12,180 nucleotides of DNA from Chloroflexota bacterium (GTDB lineage: Bacteria > Chloroflexota > Dehalococcoidia > UBA3495). Where the stretch lies: positions 1 through 12,180 of the forward strand of contig NZUD01000040.1 in NCBI GenBank assembly GCA_002697005.1, in the 5' to 3' direction. A program made the translations under genes and the position numbers. Below, one piece after another: positions 7,126 through 12,180 of the stretch (the first letter of the stretch is position 1; each line of letters begins with the position of its first letter). Below the pieces are notes generated by a model. The model did not search any database, had not been told where the DNA came from, and saw only the letters and a list, made by a program, of their open reading frames with translations.

Positions 7126-7884
7126 ATGGCTTCTCTTGACCAATACGCCGATAAGTATCCCAGCATCAAGATGGAGCGGCACAACGGCATCCTGCAGATG
7201 ACGTTCCATACCGACGACGGCCCTCTGCAATGGGGCGGCAGCCCGCATCAAGAGTTTTCCCAGGTCTTCGTAGACGTAGGCTCCGACACAGAAAACCGGA
7301 TAATCATAATGACCGGCACCGGAGACTCATTCACCGGGCCACAGGGCACTGCCGCCGGTACCCCTAAACGGTCTCCCCGTGAATGGGACCAAACCTATTG
7401 GGAAGGCAAGCGCATCCTCACCAGCCTGTTGGATGTTGAAGTTCCGATGATTAGTGCCATCAATGGCCCAGCACTTCGTCACTCCGAGATTCCTCTCCTC
7501 TGCGACATTGTTCTGGCCTCTGATACCGCCGCTTTTCAGGACTCAGGCCATTTCATGAGCGGCCTGGTGCCAGGGGATGGCATGCACATCGTCTACCCGC
7601 TTCTGCTGGGCGTGAACCGAGGACGCTACTTCCTTCTCACCGGACAGCGGATTGAGGCTGCAGAAGCCAAGACTCTAGGCCTCGTGAACGAAGTCATGCC
7701 CCAAGCCGACCTGCTGCCACGCGCTTGGAAGTTGGCAGAACAGATGTCTCGGCAGTCAGACATCGTATTGCGCTATAGCCGGGTGGCCATGACTTTAGTA
7801 ATCAAGCGTCAGATTCACGACCTGCTGGGCTATGGTCTGGCCTTGGAAGGACTGGGTTCGGCCGACACCATGCTGAATCAGTAA
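7126..7884 (+). CDS. Crotonase-fold hydrolase resembling 6-oxocamphor hydrolase
   Basis: The 252-residue product belongs to the enoyl-CoA hydratase/isomerase superfamily, and closely to 6-oxocamphor hydrolase of Rhodococcus, which cleaves a C-C bond in a cyclic beta-diketone without CoA. Shared blocks include EVPMISAINGP, HSEIPLLCDIVLA, FQDSGHF-SG-VPGDG-H and NRGRYFLLTGQ. The residues recalled as catalytic in that enzyme (His122, His145, Asp154, Glu244) match His119, His142, Asp151 and Glu241 here, all shifted by exactly three. A retro-Claisen-type beta-diketone hydrolase is therefore likelier than an enoyl-CoA hydratase. The natural substrate is unknown. GGGAG at 7113-7117, 8 nt before ATG 7126, supports the start. 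It sits between the coiled-coil gene and the PAC2-family gene on the same strand. The comparison is from memory, not from an alignment. Confidence 0.85.
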   Translation: MASLDQYADKYPSIKMERHNGILQMTFHTDDGPLQWGGSPHQEFSQVFVDVGSDTENRIIIMTGTGDSFTGPQGTAAGTPKRSPREWDQTYWEGKRILTSLLDVEVPMISAINGPALRHSEIPLLCDIVLASDTAAFQDSGHFMSGLVPGDGMHIVYPLLLGVNRGRYFLLTGQRIEAAEAKTLGLVNEVMPQADLLPRAWKLAEQMSRQSDIVLRYSRVAMTLVIKRQIHDLLGYGLALEGLGSADTMLNQ

Positions 7885-7972
7885 CCGCCGTGCCTATTCC
7901 CGCCTGGATGATTCCGGGCTCTAAGGCGTATCGGGACTTGAAAACTCGAAGCTAATCTGGGAAGATGGGCCT

Positions 7973-8893
7973 ATGCAAATCGGCGCTTTTGAACTGAACG
8001 AACCACTCCCCGAACTGAGAGACCCCCACGTATTCGCGATGGTCCGCCCTTGGGTGGACGTGGGCAGCGTGGGAACTCTCACACTTAACCGACTGGAACG
8101 GTTCATGGGTTCCAAGGAATTGGGACGCCTATCGCGTCCCGGCACCTTCTTTGACTTCACGCGCTACCGGCCTAACATGCGACTGGTAGACGGCAAGCGC
8201 GAGGTCAAAATACCCAACAGCATCATTCGCTACGCCATCACTGACGATGGACCTGATTATCTGTTTCTTCATCTGATGGAGCCACACTCAAATGGAGAGG
8301 ACTACACTGATTCAATCCTTGAAGTGGTAAACCACTTCAAGGTAAAACGCTACTGTCGCCTAGGCGCCATGTATGACGCAGTACCTCACACCCGGCCACT
8401 TTTGGTAACAGGAAGTCTCGGCGACGTCCCCCAGAACCGGCCGGTGCCGAATTTCAAGGTGCGCCAAAGTACCTACCAGGGCCCGACGACAATCATGAAC
8501 CTCCTCTCAGAAGGTGTCGAGAAAGCAGACATAGAGTCCATCAACTTCATGGTTCACTTGCCCCAGTATGTACAACTGGAAGAGGACTACGCCGGCACCT
8601 CACGGATGATTGAAGTGTTGTCATCCGTCTACAACAATATCCCAGCCGACCTGGCTCCGATACGACGGGGACAGCGCCAATACCGGGAACTTAACTCCAC
8701 TCTTGAGCGGAATACCGAGCTCAAGACGCTCATCCAGCAGATGGAAGCCTACTACGATGCTCAGCTAGATTCGGAAGAAACTTCAGCCGCCGATTCCAAA
8801 GAGACTCCTACCTCCGCCACCCAACTTTCGCCTGAGATTGAGCAGTTTCTCAATGAATTGGGCGGTCGCTTAGACTCCGAGCCTGAAGAATAA
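7973..8893 (+). CDS. PAC2-family protein (306 aa)
   Basis: The sequence has the look of the PAC2 (proteasome assembly chaperone 2, formerly DUF75) family. An N-terminal strand carries the VRPWVDVGSVG turn (about residues 24-34). Next come RPGTFFDFTRYRP (55-67), then PDYLFLHLMEPHSNGEDY (94-111), a central LGAMYDAVPHTRPLLVTGS (130-148), and a C-terminal helical segment (203-263). The last 40 residues are acidic and probably disordered. In actinobacteria and archaea such proteins are linked to proteasome assembly or are of unknown role; no proteasome gene lies here, so no such function can be claimed. GGGAAG at 7959-7964 lies 8 nt before ATG 7973. The gene follows the hydrolase by 88 nt on the same strand. 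A perfect 12-bp inverted repeat lies inside it at 8317-8342. Confidence 0.75.
   Translation: MQIGAFELNEPLPELRDPHVFAMVRPWVDVGSVGTLTLNRLERFMGSKELGRLSRPGTFFDFTRYRPNMRLVDGKREVKIPNSIIRYAITDDGPDYLFLHLMEPHSNGEDYTDSILEVVNHFKVKRYCRLGAMYDAVPHTRPLLVTGSLGDVPQNRPVPNFKVRQSTYQGPTTIMNLLSEGVEKADIESINFMVHLPQYVQLEEDYAGTSRMIEVLSSVYNNIPADLAPIRRGQRQYRELNSTLERNTELKTLIQQMEAYYDAQLDSEETSAADSKETPTSATQLSPEIEQFLNELGGRLDSEPEE
8317..8342. repeat. Perfect 12-bp inverted repeat within the PAC2-family gene
   Basis: CCTTGAAGTGGT (8317-8328) and ACCACTTCAAGG (8331-8342) are perfect reverse complements separated by AA. It lies in the coding frame (residues around 116-124, EVVNHFK). Its half-sites begin CTTGA, like the HspR HAIR half-site, but the spacing differs from the HAIR pattern. 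Confidence 0.8.
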
Positions 8894-9014
8894 CGGCCCC
8901 GTAAGATCGTTTTCTTTAGACCTCGCTGATAAATAGGCCTCTTCCTACTCCTTTGACCTACTTCGCTGTTTTGCGTATCTTCTCGCTACAATTGGCAGTC
9001 TATTCGGCTCAGGC

Positions 9015-9020
9015 AGGTGA
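9015..9020 (+). promoter_or_regulatory. Ribosome binding site deciding a TTG start
   Basis: AGGTGA matches the 3' part of the Shine-Dalgarno consensus (AAGGAGGTGA) and lies 7 nt before TTG 9028. The longer frame from TTG 8953 has no such site, and its extra 25 residues do not fit the DinB fold. This favours TTG 9028 as the start of the DinB-fold gene. Confidence 0.6.
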
Positions 9021-9027
9021 TTTACTC

Positions 9028-9600
9028 TTGGAACTAAAGGTCTTTGTTCAGGGCTGTTTCGAGCAGCACTACAACTCGATGATGCGTTCCGTTGACAGCC
9101 TTACTCCTGCCGAGATGGCTTGGAGCCCCAACACCGAGTGTTCCTCAATCGCATTCTTAGTATGGCACTACGGCCGTACCTTGGACCGCTGGCTTCACAC
9201 CAGACTCAGGGGCGACGCCCAAGTGTGGGAAAGCGGAGACTGGGCCGAACGACTTGGAAGAGCCCCAGCCGCAGGTGGTGACACTGGCTATGGCTTCACC
9301 ATAGAGGACCTGAAAGCCTACAAAGCCCCGGACACCACCGCGCTGTTGGAATACGTCGCGGCAGTCCGCCAAGAAAGCGTCGAATACTTCGATTCTCTAA
9401 GCCCGACCGATTTCGACGACCTAGTGGTAACCAATCCCAGGGGCGGAACGATCAACCTAGCAATCATGTGCCAGCAACTGCTTTGGGAGTTCAACCAGCA
9501 CGGCGGCCAGATAGGGTATTTGCGCGGCGAACAACGCGGGTTGGAAGACCCTGGATATTCCGGTGGTCTGCTGGAGTCGCACGCAAAGAAGTCAGGTTAA
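9028..9600 (+). CDS. DinB-fold metal-binding protein
   Basis: The 190-residue product is a four-helix DinB/MDMPI-type protein. A first helix ELKVFVQGCFEQHYNSMMRSVDSL is followed by a typical SPNTECSSIAFLVWHYGRTLDRWL block. The metal site can be read as His47 (WHYGR) with Glu154 and His158 (LLWEFNQHGGQ). This E-x3-H plus His arrangement is that of mycothiol-dependent maleylpyruvate isomerase (His, Glu, His). Members act as thiol-dependent transferases or isomerases or remain uncharacterised; neither a thiol nor a substrate can be named here. TTG 9028 with AGGTGA is preferred; TTG 8953 would add 25 residues of hydrophobic, non-family sequence. It follows the PAC2-family gene on the same strand after a gap of about 134 nt. 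It precedes trpS by about 107 nt, where no clear terminator is seen. Confidence 0.8.
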   Translation: MELKVFVQGCFEQHYNSMMRSVDSLTPAEMAWSPNTECSSIAFLVWHYGRTLDRWLHTRLRGDAQVWESGDWAERLGRAPAAGGDTGYGFTIEDLKAYKAPDTTALLEYVAAVRQESVEYFDSLSPTDFDDLVVTNPRGGTINLAIMCQQLLWEFNQHGGQIGYLRGEQRGLEDPGYSGGLLESHAKKSG

Positions 9601-9707
9601 AACTGATTCCATCGCTCTTTCAACCTTGCTGCCCATATCACCTTATGCTAAACTTTTTTTGTTCCAACAGGCGTGAAATTCGCCGAATCTATACGTGATT
9701 CAGGGTC

Positions 9708-10727
9708 ATGACTCAACCAGCCAATACTAGTCATAAAGGTGTGATATTCTCCGGCATGCGGCCTACTGGGCTGCTCCATCTGGGCAACTACATGGGTGCC
9801 CTCCAAAACTGGGTCACCATGCAGCAGGACTACAGTTGCATCTACTGCGCCGTGGACATTCATGCGCTGACGACCCTCGAGTCAGGCGATGAAGTCGACC
9901 AAATCAAGCCCAACATCGAGGACATGGTCTTGGACTGGCTAGCGGCCGGCATCGACCCGGAAAAAAGCACTGTGTTCGTCCAGTCCCACGTTCCTGAAGT
10001 CATGACTCTCCACACCCTCCTTAGCATGGTCACTCCTCTGGGTTGGCTGACCCGCGTGCCGACCTTCAAGGACAAAGTGCGTCAGATGGACGAGACCGAG
10101 GAGACAGTCAATTACGGATTGGTGGGCTATCCGGTACTCCAGACCGCCGATATCATTCTGTACAAAGCCGACACTGTGCCTGTGGGTCAGGATCAAGTGC
10201 CTCACATCGAACTCTCCCGAGAGATCGTCCGCCGCTTCAACAACATGTTCGGAGAGACCTTTCCTGAACCCCAGGCCAAACTCACTGAAGCGCCGTTGCT
10301 AATCGGTCTAGACGGCCAGAACAAAATGTCCAAAACTATGGGCAACCACCTCGACCTGGCTGCCACTCCAGAGGAGACTACCAAACGGGTACTGACCGCA
10401 TATACAGACCCGCAGAGGCTGCGCCGGGACGACCCCGGACGCCCGGAGGTTTGCAATATCTACTCGCTGCATAAAATCTTCACTGGGGTGGAGGCAACAG
10501 CCACGGTCCACCAAGAATGCACCACCGCTACACGAGGCTGTGTCGACTGCAAGCGCCACCTGGCCGATAACATCAATGACTATCTTAGGGAACTTAGGGA
10601 ACGGCGCGAAGACATCAAGGCCCGTCCCGGCTACGTACAAGAGATACTACACGAGGGCGGCAAGCGGGCTAGAGCTATCGCACAGGAGACCATCGCCGAG
10701 GTCTACGACAAGATGGGATTGGTGTAA
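9708..10727 (+). CDS. trpS: Tryptophanyl-tRNA synthetase, iron-sulfur type
   Basis: TrpRS charges tRNA-Trp with tryptophan using ATP in the cytoplasm. The 339-residue class Ic enzyme has the PTGLLHLGNYMGAL block holding the HIGH-type motif (HLGN, 24-27), AVDIHALTT (48-56), GYPVLQTADIILYKAD (140-155) and PVGQDQ-PHIELSREI. The second signature KMSKT lies at 206-210, with Thr in place of the usual final Ser. Near the C-terminus Cys249, Cys271, Cys278 and Cys281 form C-x21-C-x6-C-x2-C, very close to the C-x22-C-x6-C-x2-C pattern recalled for the [4Fe-4S] cluster of Thermotoga maritima TrpRS near its anticodon-binding part. The start is ATG 9708: an in-frame stop at 9696-9698 leaves no earlier start, although AGGG lies only 2 nt upstream. 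The inositol-phosphatase gene follows after 68 nt and may be co-transcribed. Confidence 0.96.
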   Translation: MTQPANTSHKGVIFSGMRPTGLLHLGNYMGALQNWVTMQQDYSCIYCAVDIHALTTLESGDEVDQIKPNIEDMVLDWLAAGIDPEKSTVFVQSHVPEVMTLHTLLSMVTPLGWLTRVPTFKDKVRQMDETEETVNYGLVGYPVLQTADIILYKADTVPVGQDQVPHIELSREIVRRFNNMFGETFPEPQAKLTEAPLLIGLDGQNKMSKTMGNHLDLAATPEETTKRVLTAYTDPQRLRRDDPGRPEVCNIYSLHKIFTGVEATATVHQECTTATRGCVDCKRHLADNINDYLRELRERREDIKARPGYVQEILHEGGKRARAIAQETIAEVYDKMGLV

Positions 10728-10795
10728 CAGCCGATAGTTTTCAGCGAGCAGCTTTCGGCCGTTTTCGGATTATTTTCTCTAGTTAGTAGGTTTTT

Positions 10796-11614
10796 ATGCC
10801 TGAAGAATTGCCTGTATCAAAGAATGGACGCGGAGCCATGGATGTTGCTTTGCAGGCTGCCCGGGCCGCCGGGAAGATCATACGCGACCGGTTTAGCTCC
10901 GAGCACGAGGTCCATTTTAAGGGCCGATCGGACATCGTGACCGAGGTCGACCTGGCCGCCGAGGAGACCATTCTTAACCTGCTCACCGGCGAGTTCCCAG
11001 AGTTCAGCATACTAGCCGAAGAATCCAAGCCCATGGACGGCGACTCCCCTTACAAATGGGTAGTGGACCCTTTGGACGGCACCCGAAACTACGCCCACGG
11101 CATCCCTCACTTCTGCACCATAATCGCCTTAGCCAAAGACGACCACATCATGGCCGGCCTGACCTACGACCCGGTGCGCGAAGAGATGTTCACGGCCATC
11201 GAAGGCCAAGGAGCGTTCCTAAACGGCACGAAAATCACCGCTTCAAAGACCACTGAACTTAGCCGCAGCCTATTATGTTGCGACCTTGGCTATGTTGACG
11301 AGAAGGCCGGATTCGCGTTGGATTTGGTGCGATCGCTCTGGCCTGGGATGTACAGCATTCGCTTCATGGGTTCGTCTGGTCTAGGATTGGCTTACGCTGC
11401 CGCAGGACGCGTCGACCTGTATTTCCACCACTCTCTGATGCCCTGGGACTTGGCCGGTGGCTTGGTCCTCGCCCAAGAAGCCGGCGCCAAAGTAGTGGAC
11501 CGCCAAGGCAACGACGGCACCCTCTTCACCCCCAGCGTTATCGTCTCCAGCCCCATCCTGGTGGAAGAATTCCTCAAAGCCACGGAAGGTCAGCCGTGGC
11601 GAACAGCTGGTTAG
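10796..11614 (+). CDS. Inositol monophosphatase family phosphatase
   Basis: The product (272 residues) is a Mg2+-dependent, Li+-sensitive-type phosphatase of the IMPase/FBPase/CysQ superfamily. Metal ligands are visible: Glu75 in ILAEES, Asp91 and Asp94 in motif WVVDPLDGTRNYAHG (88-102, with Thr96), and Asp218 in PWDLAGGLVLAQEAGAKV (216-233). This suits hydrolysis of myo-inositol-1-phosphate or a similar sugar phosphate; histidinol-phosphate or 3'-phosphoadenosine 5'-phosphate are other substrates known in the superfamily. Substrate choice cannot be read from the sequence. ATG 10796 has AGTAGG 5 nt upstream. ATG 10838 is a shorter alternative starting MDVALQAARAAG, where the family core usually begins. 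It follows trpS by 68 nt, and it converges with the CoA-transferase gene. Confidence 0.93.
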   Translation: MPEELPVSKNGRGAMDVALQAARAAGKIIRDRFSSEHEVHFKGRSDIVTEVDLAAEETILNLLTGEFPEFSILAEESKPMDGDSPYKWVVDPLDGTRNYAHGIPHFCTIIALAKDDHIMAGLTYDPVREEMFTAIEGQGAFLNGTKITASKTTELSRSLLCCDLGYVDEKAGFALDLVRSLWPGMYSIRFMGSSGLGLAYAAAGRVDLYFHHSLMPWDLAGGLVLAQEAGAKVVDRQGNDGTLFTPSVIVSSPILVEEFLKATEGQPWRTAG

Positions 11615-11765
11615 CTGCGGCTATTCCGATTCCAGGCTTGGCGGAAGTTCACAATTTCCTTTTTGGCCACCGCCACCACATAATTATTTTGTTCGGCGTT
11701 CGCAACGGTCTTCACGATACAGGCCATCTATAGGTGTCAACCATATGCTCCACGGAACCTGACTC

Positions 11766-11793
11766 AAAAAACCGGCAAATGCATTCGTCGGTT
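11766..11793 (-). terminator. Probable intrinsic terminator of the CoA-transferase gene
   Basis: Arms 11770-11776 and 11787-11793 form a stem around an ATGCAT-containing loop, with one non-Watson-Crick pair. Read on the minus strand it ends in a run of six T (A6 at 11766-11771 on plus). It lies about 20 nt after the stop of the minus-strand gene at 11812. The plus-strand gene ending at 11614 shows only a weak TGGCGG/CCGCCA pairing (11639-11675) as a possible stop. Confidence 0.5.
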
Positions 11794-11811
11794 CGTCTGG
11801 CCTAAGTAATG

Positions 11812-12180
11812 CTATCGCTGTGCACCTGGTCCTTGGTTCCCTAGCACCACTCCCCCTACGACCAATTCATCCACCTCGGCCTGACTGAAGCCATGTTCCA
11901 GCAGCACTTCGACAGAGTGTTCTCCGAGCATGGGGGCTCGTGTGCGTATCTGGCCGGGGGTGGTCGACAGCTTCACAGGAATACCAATGTTATGCACGGT
12001 ACCCAGGTCAGGGTCTTCGAGATCGACCAGCATGTTCCGGGCCAGCACCTGAGGGTCTTTGTAGACCTGTTCCATGTTGTAGATTGGTCCGGCTACGACC
12101 CCCGCCTCTTCCAGCATTTTGAGCCAGTTAGCGGTGGTGTCAGTTGTAAAAGTCTCTTCCAACAGAAGGGCAAGTTCGTC
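11812..12180 (-). CDS. CaiB/BaiF-family CoA-transferase, C-terminal part
   Basis: The frame is open from the right edge of the window to TAG at 11812-11814 and gives the last 122 residues. Family III (CaiB/BaiF, formyl-CoA/succinyl-CoA) CoA-transferases end with this pattern: a WLKMLEEAGVVAGPIYNMEQV segment, DPQVLARNMLVDLEDPDLGT, PVKLSTTPGQIRTRAPMLGEHSVEVLLEHGFSQAEVDEL. These enzymes move CoA between carboxylic acids in catabolism or carnitine-type metabolism. The catalytic Asp lies in the missing N-terminal part, so activity cannot be confirmed and neither can the substrate. The TTG at 12160-12162 is not a start, because the family sequence continues upstream (DELALLLEETF). It is convergent with the inositol-phosphatase gene and is probably closed by the terminator at 11766-11793. 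Confidence 0.9.
   Translation of the reverse strand, partial: DELALLLEETFTTDTTANWLKMLEEAGVVAGPIYNMEQVYKDPQVLARNMLVDLEDPDLGTVHNIGIPVKLSTTPGQIRTRAPMLGEHSVEVLLEHGFSQAEVDELVVGGVVLGNQGPGAQR

Noticed and set aside
8953..9027. Longer N-terminus of the DinB-fold protein from TTG 8953, with a hydrophobic stretch like a signal peptide
   Set aside because: No ribosome site precedes TTG 8953, while AGGTGA precedes TTG 9028 at good spacing and the family fold starts there.
4698..9688. AATTCGCCGAAT occurs at 4698-4709 and again at 9677-9688, just before trpS
   Set aside because: It looks palindromic and tempting as an operator, but several shared 12-mers are expected by chance in 12 kb and the first copy is not at a promoter.

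Overview
The window reads as a gene-dense bacterial chromosome segment of moderate GC. It shows no mobile elements, phage genes, tRNA/rRNA genes or CRISPR array. A MerR-type HspR regulator directly upstream of grpE and dnaK, together with an AcuC-like deacetylase, a PAC2-family protein, a CaiB/BaiF CoA-transferase and a crotonase of the 6-oxocamphor-hydrolase type, would fit a Chloroflexota lineage such as Dehalococcoidia/SAR202. That placement is an inference from gene content; no marker was searched.

Left part (1-4396). The last codons of an unknown plus-strand gene converge on a small minus-strand zinc-ribbon gene, with a shared stem-loop terminator between them. A canonical -35/-10 promoter (474-502) then drives hspR, grpE and dnaK. 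HspR is the usual repressor of this chaperone set and GrpE is the nucleotide exchange factor of DnaK. No dnaJ follows in the window. A 21-bp hairpin covers the end of hspR and separates it from grpE. After dnaK, a separately promoted gene for a 112-residue acidic protein of unknown function ends in a perfect 46-nt palindromic terminator.

Middle part (4397-9600). About 540 nt without a convincing gene precede a minus-strand AcuC/HDAC-like deacetylase with all catalytic residues. Divergent from it, four plus-strand genes follow: a coiled-coil protein of unknown function, a crotonase-fold hydrolase keeping the four catalytic residues of 6-oxocamphor hydrolase, a PAC2-family protein, and a DinB-fold protein with an MDMPI-like His/Glu/His metal site and probably a TTG start.

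Right part (9708-12180). trpS encodes a tryptophanyl-tRNA synthetase with a four-cysteine pattern near the C-terminus that resembles the [4Fe-4S] type known from Thermotoga. It is followed by an inositol-monophosphatase-family gene and, on the minus strand, the 3' end of a CaiB/BaiF family CoA-transferase that runs off the window.

I did not find a clear new multi-gene defence or mobile system. The points most worth a second look are the hairpin in the hspR-grpE junction, the oxocamphor-hydrolase-like enzyme and its uncharacterised neighbours, and the iron-sulfur-type TrpRS.
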